Positions 15,992 through 25,332 of a DNA stretch of 41,886 nt are shown piece after piece. The notes beneath the pieces are model-generated. The model made no database searches. It saw nothing but the letters and a program-made list of their open reading frames with translations, and had not been told where the DNA came from. Every line of letters begins with the position of its first letter. Positions within the stretch are counted from its first letter, which is position 1. Both the position numbers and the translations under genes were made by a program. This DNA comes from a virus: positions 1-41,886 of the IMG/VR virus record IMGVR_UViG_3300034198_017386. One strand, written 5' to 3'.

Positions 15992-18817
15992 CTAGTCCTC
16001 GCCTCGCGCTGCCCTGAATAGAAGATCAATCGCTTTGTTCGCCTCTTGCGCTCCCGCTAAATCATTCTGCTTGAGCAATGCTTTTCGCGCTTCCCCTAAC
16101 GTGTATCGCCTGGCCACGTCGCTGTTATCGTTCAATAACTGATGCAACGCAATTTGATAGTATTCGTTAATGCGGGCATCAAGGTCGGTAACGATCTTCG
16201 TTTTAAGGTTGCTGCGAACAAGTGCCCTATTTTTAATAAGCTCTTGCACGTCGGCCCGCCTTTCGTAACTGCTGATGAACTGGGCCACCGTTTGACCGTC
16301 AATCTTGGCATTGGCCATGTAGCCGTTTAGCTGTTGCTGTTCGGCGTTGGTAAGCTTTACAAGATTGATGTCGGGCCGTTTCTCCGTGTAAGAGCCCTTG
16401 ATTCTGTAAAGGGCTGACCACGGGCCACTTTCGCCTGACGTTGTGCGAGGCAAAAAGGGAATGGCCATTTGCAAAGGGTTCATCCCATTGGGCCCGTAGC
16501 CGGGAACGATCGGAACTGGCTGCCCAGTGATCTGATCAATCATCACGGGCGCCTTTCCGACGCCAGGCAGCCTGTCATTCAACTTGGCAAAAATGCTCCC
16601 GTAGAAGTCTTCGTGCATTCTCATTGCCTCGATAGGGGTTGCACCGCCATAGGCGTGTTTATACGGATCCTCGATGCGTCGGACATAATTCAACATTCCG
16701 CCAAAGGGGGTCTGGGTCGAAAGCCAATTCTGGACAGCGCGAGTCGTCTTGGGTCCATTCGCCGAGTTAGGATCGCTGATGACTTGCATAACGTCATTCA
16801 ACCCTTGGAGGAATGACGCCTGATACAAACCAGACGCCACGATCCCAGCAAAGCCCGCCATCCATTCTTCCTGGCTTGCATAGTTGGCGTAAGATGAATA
16901 CATCCCAATGTCAGACACCATCCGAAGAACAATGGCGATCGGCTCCCCAAAGCGATCGAATGGAATACTTACGCCACCGATGTTAATTGAGTATTTTGAT
17001 TTATCATTTTCTTGCAGCCACTTTTCAAAAGCAATCTGGCCGGGGGTGCCCCCACCCTGCTTCTGCGACCACCGGCCAGGGCCACCACCGATAATTGTGC
17101 CATTCATAACCCCGGCATACATCACGGCAGCGGCAGTCGTTGTCAGGGCGATCTGACCGCCGATCCTGAATGTCTCGCCGGGGTCTTCAAGCATCTTCTT
17201 TTGAAGCGCCAACAGCGTTGCGGTTGGGTTGCCCCCGTGTTCTACCAGCGTGGATGCAGCATTAAGCGCGGCGCCAAGCCCGGCAGACTCGACAAACCCT
17301 TGCTTGAGAATGTTTAGGGGGGTTCTGACAAATGGGATAAAAGGCTTCAGCATTGGGCCGATAACCGGAACCGCCAACGCTTGATTAACCTTATTGGCCC
17401 ACGCGTTATCCTCCTGGAATGTTGCCCGGTCAGCCTCGGCCATGATCCCATTTTCCAGGTCATAGATCGACTTGAGCCGCCATTTAGCCTCAGGTGGATC
17501 GCCGGGATTATGCAGGTTGAAGGCCAGCTCGGCTTCCTGCTTCATGTAAGCCTCAAGGGCGCTTTTATCTGTCAGGTCTACCCCGTTGTCCATCGCCCGC
17601 TTTATGGCCCTGGAAGCAACTTCCCCCCTGACCGTAATGTGCTTGGCAAACTCATCAGTCCCAAGCAGCGCACGGCTGGGAAGCCTGACAATCTTTCCAA
17701 TCATGTCCAGGGTACTTGCAAACCCATCCTCAAGCGGGGCCTTTCCCTGCTGGGCAAGCAATGCGTTTAGGGATTCAGACGAAATACCGGGCGTCACCTT
17801 GGCCTGATAGATTGAACTTTCAGAGCTGAAGGCTTTAGCCCCCAGGTGCCAAGCGTCAGCCCACGCACCGTTAATGGCCTGCAATGAAGCCGCCGCTTCT
17901 GCCGCTGCCTGCATGGCCGTCTTGGCGCCTGGCAGCCCTAGCGCCGCGTAAGAGCTTGCTGCTCCATACTGAATGATTGGCCTTGCGATCGACCAGCCGA
18001 TACCCGCAGCGTTGGCCGCGAATGTCGCCGGACCTGAAAGAAGGCCATTTTTGAACACTTCTTCCCAGGCGTTCCCCGCAATCTGAATACCAGTTGACAC
18101 TTTGGCGATCTTTACTGGATCATCCAGGAACTCAACGCGACGGGCCAGCCCGATAAGTTCGTTGATCCCTTCGTTCAGGGAAGCTGGATCATTCATCTTT
18201 TCGGCAATGGACTGGAAAATATCGTTGTAGTTCCCCAACCTTGCCGCTTCCTCTGCGCCGACCTGAGCTGCCTTCTCGGCGGAGCGGGTAACCCTCAGCC
18301 CTAAGTCGCGCTGGTTGGCAACGGCTCGACCCATCTGCTGATCCCATCCCAGCACAAAACCACCAAACCGGCTTGTGTGGCTCATCTGCTTAGCGAAGGC
18401 AAGCCCCTCGTTAAGTGCGTCCTCGCCATTCTTGACCTTAAGGAGAAAGTTACTCGCCATCTGCCGTGTTGCCACGGCGGTAGACATAAGGTATGTCTTG
18501 GTAACCCTCGCCGCCAAGGCCACTTGCTCAGGGTTAAGCTTGGCCGACGCCTTGTATTGGGGCGATCCACCAGCGGCAGCCTTGGCCTTGACGATCCCCT
18601 GTTTCTCGTAATACTTAAGCAGGTCGTCAAACCCAAAGGGGAGTATCTCTTTCAGGACACCAATCGCCTTGGCCTGAAACTCAGCACGTCCGCCCTGCCT
18701 GACTTCCGTATAAAGCCCGCTTTCCTCTGCCTGCTTAACCGCAGCGCCGATGCTCTCATCCGCCCGCTCCGATGCAGTGATGAAGTGTGGGGGTTCCCAG
18801 GGTGAGCAGGTAGCCAT
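15992..18817 (-). CDS. gp16-like internal virion protein, downstream half
   Basis: A 941-residue protein that follows the gp16-like gene at once: its ATG overlaps the previous stop as TGATG (minus strand, 18815-18819). The sequence is Ala-rich and mostly helical, with several hydrophobic segments (GLLSGPATFAANAAGIGWSI, QIALTTTAAAVMYAGVMNG, GFAGIVASGLYQASFLQGL) suited to a membrane-crossing ejection protein. Together with the preceding gene it would make about 2,000 residues, compared with 1,318 for T7 gp16. It is either a genuine two-gene version of gp16 or one protein made through coupling or frameshifting. The assignment is by position and character rather than by motifs. Confidence 0.7.
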   Translation of the reverse strand: MATCSPWEPPHFITASERADESIGAAVKQAEESGLYTEVRQGGRAEFQAKAIGVLKEILPFGFDDLLKYYEKQGIVKAKAAAGGSPQYKASAKLNPEQVALAARVTKTYLMSTAVATRQMASNFLLKVKNGEDALNEGLAFAKQMSHTSRFGGFVLGWDQQMGRAVANQRDLGLRVTRSAEKAAQVGAEEAARLGNYNDIFQSIAEKMNDPASLNEGINELIGLARRVEFLDDPVKIAKVSTGIQIAGNAWEEVFKNGLLSGPATFAANAAGIGWSIARPIIQYGAASSYAALGLPGAKTAMQAAAEAAASLQAINGAWADAWHLGAKAFSSESSIYQAKVTPGISSESLNALLAQQGKAPLEDGFASTLDMIGKIVRLPSRALLGTDEFAKHITVRGEVASRAIKRAMDNGVDLTDKSALEAYMKQEAELAFNLHNPGDPPEAKWRLKSIYDLENGIMAEADRATFQEDNAWANKVNQALAVPVIGPMLKPFIPFVRTPLNILKQGFVESAGLGAALNAASTLVEHGGNPTATLLALQKKMLEDPGETFRIGGQIALTTTAAAVMYAGVMNGTIIGGGPGRWSQKQGGGTPGQIAFEKWLQENDKSKYSINIGGVSIPFDRFGEPIAIVLRMVSDIGMYSSYANYASQEEWMAGFAGIVASGLYQASFLQGLNDVMQVISDPNSANGPKTTRAVQNWLSTQTPFGGMLNYVRRIEDPYKHAYGGATPIEAMRMHEDFYGSIFAKLNDRLPGVGKAPVMIDQITGQPVPIVPGYGPNGMNPLQMAIPFLPRTTSGESGPWSALYRIKGSYTEKRPDINLVKLTNAEQQQLNGYMANAKIDGQTVAQFISSYERRADVQELIKNRALVRSNLKTKIVTDLDARINEYYQIALHQLLNDNSDVARRYTLGEARKALLKQNDLAGAQEANKAIDLLFRAARGED

Positions 18818-21800
18818 CAGAGGTAATCGCAGAACTCGCCGTGTTTGTCGAATTGATCGACATTTGACAATAGGTCATCCACCGCTTTTTGTTCCCTGGC
18901 CAGTGGCGTCAGGTCAACAATCTGGCGATCAATTTTCTCGATCACGGCCCGGACAGATCGCAATGCCGAACCTGTAACCTCCCCGGCGTCGATCCGCTTT
19001 TGCAACACTTCAGCCAAGCCCTGCATTTGTTGCTGAGTAAGCTCAAAAGTGCGCTTCATCGGAAGCATGTCATTAACGTTATCGAAGCCGGAATCGCCAG
19101 AATTGCGAGATGCAATCCAGGCATCATCAAGCATCTTTTGGAGTTCAGGCGATGCGCCACGGATGGCCGCGCCTTGAGCTTCCGTAATGTTGAGCTTGCC
19201 GGTAACCTTATTGTCAATCCGCAAAGCAACGTCACTTGATACGGGTACGTCCTGCCCGTCCTTAAGCATTTGTCTTGCGCGGCTTGTCAGCTCATCTTTG
19301 AAGCGGGCGTTTTCCTTCTCCGCGAACTGATCAGCTTTTTGCTTTGTCGGGAACCTTGACGGGTTCAACCGCTCCCCGTTGCGGTCGATAACATTCCACC
19401 CACGGGACGTATCAGCCTTGGCGACACTTGCGGCGACTTGCTCATCAAGGTTTAGCCCAAGCATTTCCCTCACGATCACGCGAGGATCCTCCTTGCCGCT
19501 TAGCCTCATTCTCTCGGCAGCAGTCAGGCGGGCCGACTCTCTGGCGTCAAGGCTGTCAACTTGATCGGCTGCCGCCACGGCTTGACCGGCGGTATCGCGC
19601 TGGCCCTGCCTTGCCTCCCATTGGTCGTATGCCGCAATCGGATCAGTCTCAGCCGCTGCCACCCTCGCGGATTGCTCGGCGTCGATCGGCAAAGGGTTTT
19701 CCTGCTGCGCTGCGTTGAATGATTCGGGAATATCAACAGGGACCGGATCTTTCCCGAAATTCTGTAGTGCGTCAAACTCATCAAGAGCCTGGGCCTGCTT
19801 GGTTACCGCCTCGCCCCGATCAATCTCATAGGCCAACTTGCGATTAAACGTCATCTCAAACGTTTCGGGATCCACCCTGCCCCACCCTTCCGCAAGTGCC
19901 CTTTGACTGATGAAGTTTGACCAGACGCTATCGGCAGCAGGGATAACGCCCATGCTGTTACGCGTGACAGGGAACGTGGTCAGGTACTCAAGAGCGTCAA
20001 CCCTTGTCTTCGGCATTAGCCGCCTGACCCCCTCGCTCAGGGCTTCCAGGCTCCGCATAATGCCGTCACCCGTATCGCGGAACGTCAGGGAGGCCGCGTC
20101 CTTCCACGCTCGATAAGCGTCCCGCTCAAAGCCAGCACGGATTGTCTGGGGGGTGACGACCGCCGCCGGGGGCCTGGGGACGGCAGCGCCCAGATCCTCA
20201 ACTCTGACCGGCTCGACAGGGGGAGCAGCCGCCGGGGGGCCACCCGCGCCAAGCAGACCGGCAGGATCAGCGCCAGGGGCCTTTGCCTCGGGACTGCTGC
20301 CAGGGGGGAGCGCAGTTGGCCCCTCGATCGGCTTGGAGACATCGGAAACGGCTACCGGCTCGATCCGGCCATCGACAGGAAGGCCGCCTGTACCGATTGG
20401 CCTTGCAAGTGCCCCCGGCTCAGTTGCCAGCAAGCCAGGGGCCGCCGGGGGGCCGCCGGGTTGCCCCAGCCAGGCCGCGTAACGAGCGTCGTCGGGGTTG
20501 ATCGGGCTTGCCGCCCCTGCCTTCGCTGCCAGCGCCGCCTGCACGGGACTCGCCGGGTCTGGGGCCGTGAAGGCCGACGCAAGATCGGTCGGAGCGGAAG
20601 CGGCGGCAGCGGCGGCCTGTTGCCTGGCCTGCTGATACTGCAACAGATCGTCAATCCCAAACGCACTTTTGGGAGGGGGGACATAGGCCGGCTTCGTGGG
20701 ATCAATGGCGGATGCCTTGCCCTCCTTTACCGCCAGCCACTGCTGAACGGGACTCTCCGCGTCAATGCCCGCCGCCAGTTGACGCCCCAGCGAATCGCCA
20801 ATGTCCTGAGCGGACGCACCAAAGGCGCTAAGGATTTGCGCCTGCTCAGTTGGCTTGGCCTTCTTAAACGCTTGAGCAAACTTGTATGTCCTGTAAGTGT
20901 CAATTAGGCCATTCAAAGCGGCGCCCATCGCCAGCCCCTCGACCATCTGCTTTGTCTTTCTCGCCCAATTACTGTCTTCTGCTTCCGTCATGAGGCCGGG
21001 GATGACAGGTAGCCCCATGTCAAACATTGCGTCCGACAACGTGGCGTCCATCTCCCGATCGCCCTCCCCAAACACGTTGAAGGAGACAAACGCATCCCAG
21101 GCCAGCGCTTGACCAACAGTACGAATTTTCTGAGCCGCCGATCCTTTGCCGGCTAATTGTGTAAAGCCTCTCAGCCCCTGCTGTGCGCTATCAGCCCAAT
21201 TAGCAAAGCCTTTCAAGTCATCCGCACCAGCCGTAGCCTTTGCGACTTCAGCCAGGGGCATCGCCAGCCAATCGTTACGGGCTACTCTCGATGCAGCCTT
21301 GGCGCCAGAACTCCCCTTGATAAATGACTTGCTCAGGGCTTCCATGGACTTTGTTAAGTCCGTGGCCTCATCGGTCTTGCCGATCCCCTTCAGGAAGTCC
21401 TCTGCCTTAAGGATGAATTTGCCGATACCATCTGATGCCTCGGCGGCGGTGCCAAGAAGTTTGGCCTTGCCTGCGACCTGGAAAGGCAAGGCTGCGCCCT
21501 TGAATGCCAGCTTTGGAAGCGTGGCCAGCGCAACACCAATGCGCACAACCGTATTAACCTGCTTCCCGATCTCAGTCTCAGGAGCAAATGTATTCCTTCG
21601 CCATTGCGTCCACGGATTGTCGGCATCGTTAAATATGTTATCAGTCTCAAACCCTTTGCCCCTGACCGCATCGAACGTTTCTCCGGCCACGTCACCCAGG
21701 CCGGCAATAATGTCCCCAAACTCAGTCAGAAGACTAACGCCAGCATTGGCCGCGACTTTCCCAATCTCAGATACGGCCTGGCCGGGGCTATTGGCAATCA

Positions 21801-22005
21801 ATGGCCGTTCAGGCTCGACCGTTGCGGCCTGATCCATCTGTTGCTTGAATTGCTGATCGCGCTCTGTCTGAAGTCGCTTGACCAGTAATTCCTCAGGATT
21901 TACCCCGTACTGATCAACGATCGGCGCTTGTGGTGCCGCCTCAGTCGTCTTGAGGGGATCATCATAAATGTATCCGCCCGTTTTGGGGTCGTAACGGTAT
22001 GGCAT
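18817..22005 (-). CDS. gp16-like internal virion protein, upstream half
   Basis: A 1062-residue protein between the gp15-like gene (2 bases away) and its apparent second half. The N-terminus (MPYRYDPKTGGYIYDDP) is followed by Ala/Gly-rich helical segments. A Pro/Ala/Gly-rich linker region lies at roughly 430-620 and a charged helical C-terminus follows. I see no clear lytic transglycosylase motif, which T7 gp16 carries at its N-terminus. Internal virion protein is inferred from its size, its place in the gp15-gp16-gp17 order and its composition. The GC-rich linker produces long open frames on the opposite strand, which are shadows. Confidence 0.7.
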   Translation of the reverse strand: MPYRYDPKTGGYIYDDPLKTTEAAPQAPIVDQYGVNPEELLVKRLQTERDQQFKQQMDQAATVEPERPLIANSPGQAVSEIGKVAANAGVSLLTEFGDIIAGLGDVAGETFDAVRGKGFETDNIFNDADNPWTQWRRNTFAPETEIGKQVNTVVRIGVALATLPKLAFKGAALPFQVAGKAKLLGTAAEASDGIGKFILKAEDFLKGIGKTDEATDLTKSMEALSKSFIKGSSGAKAASRVARNDWLAMPLAEVAKATAGADDLKGFANWADSAQQGLRGFTQLAGKGSAAQKIRTVGQALAWDAFVSFNVFGEGDREMDATLSDAMFDMGLPVIPGLMTEAEDSNWARKTKQMVEGLAMGAALNGLIDTYRTYKFAQAFKKAKPTEQAQILSAFGASAQDIGDSLGRQLAAGIDAESPVQQWLAVKEGKASAIDPTKPAYVPPPKSAFGIDDLLQYQQARQQAAAAAASAPTDLASAFTAPDPASPVQAALAAKAGAASPINPDDARYAAWLGQPGGPPAAPGLLATEPGALARPIGTGGLPVDGRIEPVAVSDVSKPIEGPTALPPGSSPEAKAPGADPAGLLGAGGPPAAAPPVEPVRVEDLGAAVPRPPAAVVTPQTIRAGFERDAYRAWKDAASLTFRDTGDGIMRSLEALSEGVRRLMPKTRVDALEYLTTFPVTRNSMGVIPAADSVWSNFISQRALAEGWGRVDPETFEMTFNRKLAYEIDRGEAVTKQAQALDEFDALQNFGKDPVPVDIPESFNAAQQENPLPIDAEQSARVAAAETDPIAAYDQWEARQGQRDTAGQAVAAADQVDSLDARESARLTAAERMRLSGKEDPRVIVREMLGLNLDEQVAASVAKADTSRGWNVIDRNGERLNPSRFPTKQKADQFAEKENARFKDELTSRARQMLKDGQDVPVSSDVALRIDNKVTGKLNITEAQGAAIRGASPELQKMLDDAWIASRNSGDSGFDNVNDMLPMKRTFELTQQQMQGLAEVLQKRIDAGEVTGSALRSVRAVIEKIDRQIVDLTPLAREQKAVDDLLSNVDQFDKHGEFCDYL

Positions 22006-22007
22006 GG

Positions 22008-24902
22008 CTAAACACCTCCCAAACGGGCCTTGTAGTCAAACGTTCCCGCCCTGCTCCGCTGATCCTGCAACATGCGAGGGTAGGGCCATACTGCGGCCCA
22101 CCTGCCATTTGGGAGATAAAAAGAGTCAGCCCTGGCCTTGGCGATAGATTCAATAGTTAGCCCCTCCTGTTTCATGCGAGGCAGCTTCGCAAGGAAGTCG
22201 GCAGCGGCGGCGGGAGCCTGCACGGACAAGTCCAGGTAGTTAAACAAGACACGGTTAAACCCAGCCGTGCCCTGCTGCACTCCCCTCGATACAATGAATG
22301 GCGTTGCGGACAGGGCCTGCTGGGTCAACTTGCCGGCCCAGATCCTGTCAACGACCTGGGGAGAGCCGCCCCCGCCCCTTCGGCCACCACCTGACACGGT
22401 GCCGACATTCTTGTTTCCATCAGCAGGGTCAACATGCCCAAAATAGTTCTTGGTATAACCGCCATTAGCAGTACGCGTTCCCTCGTTAATGCCGATGGCC
22501 ACAAAGAACGGGTGCTTATCGCTTGAGATGGCCAACGGAACCGGGGCAGCAGGCGCATTGGCCGGCACCTGGGGAAGCGGCCCCTCTCGCAATGGGATGG
22601 GCTTGGGGTTCCCGCCACTCCAATCTCTATACAACGTGTTGAGGCGCGGCATTTTGTCTTCATAGGAGACAGGCTGTGGGCCACTACTGGCGTATGCGGG
22701 AGGCGCAATCACCCCTATAGCGGCATTCAAAAGGCCATTGCCAACCGCCTTCCCCATGTCAGCGATCGACGACTGCCTTGCCGGCTGTGCGCTTGCCTGC
22801 TTGAGGCCCACGCCTTTTGCGCCAGGCAAGCCCATGGGCGGCGGGTATTTATCAATCAAGGATTCAACACCTTGCAGGCTTATTCCCGGCGGTCTGCCAT
22901 TGGCAGGATCGGCCAACTGCCCACCCGGCTGTGCCCTCTTGATCATCTGCCGCCATTCTTTACCGGGATCGCTGAATGCCTTTGTTTTGCCGTCCGTCTC
23001 ATAAATGCCGCCGATACGCTTTAGCGTAAATTCCGTCATCTTCCTAACGTCGTTTGTTGGAACGCCATTCCTTTTTGCGTCGTCAACAATCGACTTGGGG
23101 AAGGTGGAGAGCGAAACCCTGCCTCCGCTCTTAATTAGATTTTGCTGAATCTGGCCAAGCTCTGCCCCCCTCTGCTGCTGCACGGTGCGCTGAGCGGGGA
23201 CAACTGTATTGAGCTGCCTGAAACGGGCGGCCCTTACAGCGTCAAGCTCATTCCTGAAAATGTCATTAGCCATATCCGAAGTGATCGGCTTCCCGTCTTT
23301 CCGAAGATTGCGGATACGGACTTCCGTGTTCTCGGTCGCCTGGACGATGACTCCATTCGTGGTATCCCTAATGGCCTGCTCCCGGTAAGCGGCGTCATTC
23401 TTAATCCTGGGGTCAAGGTTGGCCCTTCCGGCAATCAACTGAGCTACAGTCTCCTGGATCTGCGGAGTGTTATACGCCCTGGCACTGGCAACGGTGCGAG
23501 TAATCAAGTCTTTCCCCTCTGCTTTTTGCACCATGTCAATCTTCAATCTATCTGGCAGTCTTGTGTCAGCAAGCAATTTTTTATTGATTGCCCCAATGTC
23601 GGCGCCCTCGGCCTGATAGTCTACTTTGTATTGAAGCAGCAAGCGCTCCTGCTCAGGAGTAACTTTTTTACCCATGGATTCAAGCTGGCCCTGCAACTGA
23701 AACAGCAAATTGAACTGCTCTTGGTTTTCTGCAAGTGCCGGCAGCTTCCTGCCAAGTTCGGCAAGAGCGTCTTGGTCGCCCCTGATTATCGGGCCGATCA
23801 ACGGCCTTATCTCTTGATAATTTTGCTTGGCTTTAGCCTCCTCCCTTTTTGGCTCAAGATCGCTCAACATGACCAAAATCGAGTTCATCAAAGTTGTCCC
23901 ATCAGCCGCAACAGGAATGTCATAAAGTTTGCCGCCCGTAGGGGTAAGTATCTCTTTGCTGTCCAGTGACTTGCCAACAAAGCTCAAAAAGGCCAATGCC
24001 TCATCGTATTTTTTGTCATTCTTCAATTCTTGATACACGCTTCTGAGGCCCTGAAATATGACCTTGGCGGCTTGAGCTGCCGTGTACTTATCCTTCAAAC
24101 CTTCGTACCAGTTGGCCACAAACGAAAGATTGCCCTCTCTCCTGGTCTTCATGCTTGCCGCGTCAGCGGGAAATGCGGTCAGCTCCCGCCTTCTGAGATC
24201 GACTTCCTCAAGGGCAAGGTTTCGGCCTGTACGGGCAAGGTTGAGACCCTGTACGTTGTCGTAATAATCCCCATAGTCCTTGTCCTGCTGTGAGCGGACG
24301 CCATTAAAAACAAGGGATTCACCCTTCAGCAACTGAGGCGCAAAAGCCCCCCTGTATTCAGGCGCAATGTTGCCAAGCCCGCTTTCCTTTAGGGCCTTTT
24401 CCTTGATGACGGAAAATCCCTTCGCGTTCCTTTCCGCGTATTGCTCAGGCGTCTCAGTGTCTGCCTTTGGGTTTTTTAGAAGTGGCTCAAGGGCTGAATG
24501 CCTGGCCAGCGACTGGACATAATCATCTGTTGCAGTTGCGGCCATGCCGGTCTGCAACATGTCTTGAGCCCGTGGGCTGAGCCGCTTGACCATCCCAAGA
24601 ACCGCCTTGTCGCCACTGCGAACGGCCCCTTGCATGTCAACAGAGTCGGTCAGCTCCCCTACTTGCTTTTGTCCCTGCCGGATTGTTAGAGGCTCAAGGA
24701 CTTTGGGGACAACGTTGATAATCCCATCGAGAAATCCTTTGAAATCAGCAGCGGGGTTGGGGCCTGTCCCAAGATTGGCGATTCGCAAGCTGCCGTCAGG
24801 AGTCTTGGAGACAACCTGACGCGGCGCAGCTTCGGGCTCATTGGGCTTGGCAACCGGCGCAAACGCGTTGACGGTGCTTGTTTGCGGCCTTGAATAGGTC
24901 AC
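22008..24902 (-). CDS. gp15-like internal virion protein with possible hydrolase-like C-terminus
   Basis: A 964-residue protein, first of the large minus-strand genes, starting with GTG at 24902. Most of it is helical and charged like T7 gp15 (747 residues), a tube component of the periplasmic ejection conduit. The C-terminal 180 residues contain FFVAIGINEGTRTANGGYTK followed by YFGHVDP (about 795-825). This has the look of a small peptidoglycan-degrading or lysozyme-like fold with Glu as catalyst, but I cannot name the family. If so, the wall-cutting function of T7 gp16 may have moved to this protein. A Pro-rich linker (about 745-790) separates the two parts. Confidence 0.75.
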   Translation of the reverse strand: MTYSRPQTSTVNAFAPVAKPNEPEAAPRQVVSKTPDGSLRIANLGTGPNPAADFKGFLDGIINVVPKVLEPLTIRQGQKQVGELTDSVDMQGAVRSGDKAVLGMVKRLSPRAQDMLQTGMAATATDDYVQSLARHSALEPLLKNPKADTETPEQYAERNAKGFSVIKEKALKESGLGNIAPEYRGAFAPQLLKGESLVFNGVRSQQDKDYGDYYDNVQGLNLARTGRNLALEEVDLRRRELTAFPADAASMKTRREGNLSFVANWYEGLKDKYTAAQAAKVIFQGLRSVYQELKNDKKYDEALAFLSFVGKSLDSKEILTPTGGKLYDIPVAADGTTLMNSILVMLSDLEPKREEAKAKQNYQEIRPLIGPIIRGDQDALAELGRKLPALAENQEQFNLLFQLQGQLESMGKKVTPEQERLLLQYKVDYQAEGADIGAINKKLLADTRLPDRLKIDMVQKAEGKDLITRTVASARAYNTPQIQETVAQLIAGRANLDPRIKNDAAYREQAIRDTTNGVIVQATENTEVRIRNLRKDGKPITSDMANDIFRNELDAVRAARFRQLNTVVPAQRTVQQQRGAELGQIQQNLIKSGGRVSLSTFPKSIVDDAKRNGVPTNDVRKMTEFTLKRIGGIYETDGKTKAFSDPGKEWRQMIKRAQPGGQLADPANGRPPGISLQGVESLIDKYPPPMGLPGAKGVGLKQASAQPARQSSIADMGKAVGNGLLNAAIGVIAPPAYASSGPQPVSYEDKMPRLNTLYRDWSGGNPKPIPLREGPLPQVPANAPAAPVPLAISSDKHPFFVAIGINEGTRTANGGYTKNYFGHVDPADGNKNVGTVSGGGRRGGGGSPQVVDRIWAGKLTQQALSATPFIVSRGVQQGTAGFNRVLFNYLDLSVQAPAAAADFLAKLPRMKQEGLTIESIAKARADSFYLPNGRWAAVWPYPRMLQDQRSRAGTFDYKARLGGV

Positions 24903-24908
24903 TGACTA

Positions 24909-24959
24909 TCAGCAGCTTTTTTTGCCGCCGCCTTTTCCGCCCTTTCCTGATTTTGCCAT
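24909..24959 (-). CDS. Tiny Gly/Lys-rich peptide ORF
   Basis: A 16-codon frame, MAKSGKGGKGGGKKSC, ends in TGA directly followed in frame by TAG, 6 bases before the GTG of the gp15-like gene. Its ATG lies in one arm of the 24955-24999 palindrome, in exactly the same local sequence as the start of the divergent small terminase gene. A leader peptide coupled to gp15, a small basic DNA-binding peptide, or chance are all possible. Only the symmetry and the double stop support it. Confidence 0.35.
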   Translation of the reverse strand: MAKSGKGGKGGGKKSC

Positions 24960-24999
24960 GGTTGAATGGGTGCAATTCACGACACCATTCAACCATGGC
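24955..24999. promoter_or_regulatory. Perfect 15-bp inverted repeat at divergent gene starts
   Basis: GCCATGGTTGAATGG (24955-24969) is the exact reverse complement of 24985-24999, with a 15-nt spacer. Each arm holds an ATG: the minus-strand tiny ORF starts at 24959 and the plus-strand small terminase at 24995, so both genes have the same CCATTCAACCATGGC start region. It could be an operator for a dimeric regulator, an RNA hairpin hiding both start codons, or a two-way promoter spacer. Confidence 0.7.
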
Positions 25000-25312
25000 C
25001 ACCGACGATACGGAGGACTGGTGGGGGACACCGACAGACCCAAACCCTCACAGCTCACCCGAGGAAAGCGGCAGGGCTGACGACAGCACAATGAGCGATC
25101 TTCATGGCCAAACGGCCCATGAGATCAGCCGTTTCCTGAAGTACGGAACGCCACGGGCCAAGCTGGCCGCCATCGACAAGGCGATTAAGTTCCTGAAAGA
25201 CAACAGCATCACCACAACCCTTGGCCGCAGCAAGGGCCTACAAAAGGTCGCTGACGCATTGCCGTCAGTAGAAGACCTTGAGGCGCTTATGCGTCTCACC
25301 CCTGACAACTAA
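24995..25312 (+). CDS. Probable terminase small subunit (gp18-like)
   Basis: A 105-residue acidic protein. The N-terminal third is polar (TDDTEDWWGTPTDPNPHSSP). The rest is helical, with KLAAIDKAIKFLKDNSITTT, resembling the segment xxDLxxARxFLKDNxI common to small terminases of T7-like phages. It lies next to the large terminase as in T7 (gp18/gp19), but the two genes face each other with a structural-type gene between. I chose the ATG at 24995, which lies in the right arm of the palindrome; the longer frame from 24878 runs back over the gp15 start. Confidence 0.7.
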   Translation: MATDDTEDWWGTPTDPNPHSSPEESGRADDSTMSDLHGQTAHEISRFLKYGTPRAKLAAIDKAIKFLKDNSITTTLGRSKGLQKVADALPSVEDLEALMRLTPDN

Positions 25313-25332
25313 TCCCCTCGCACGTTCAAGCC

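Noticed and set aside
20153-20482. Long plus-strand frames opposite the gp16-like gene
   Set aside because: They lie opposite a Pro/Ala/Gly-rich linker, where GC-rich codons open several frames at once; no gene starts or motifs support them.
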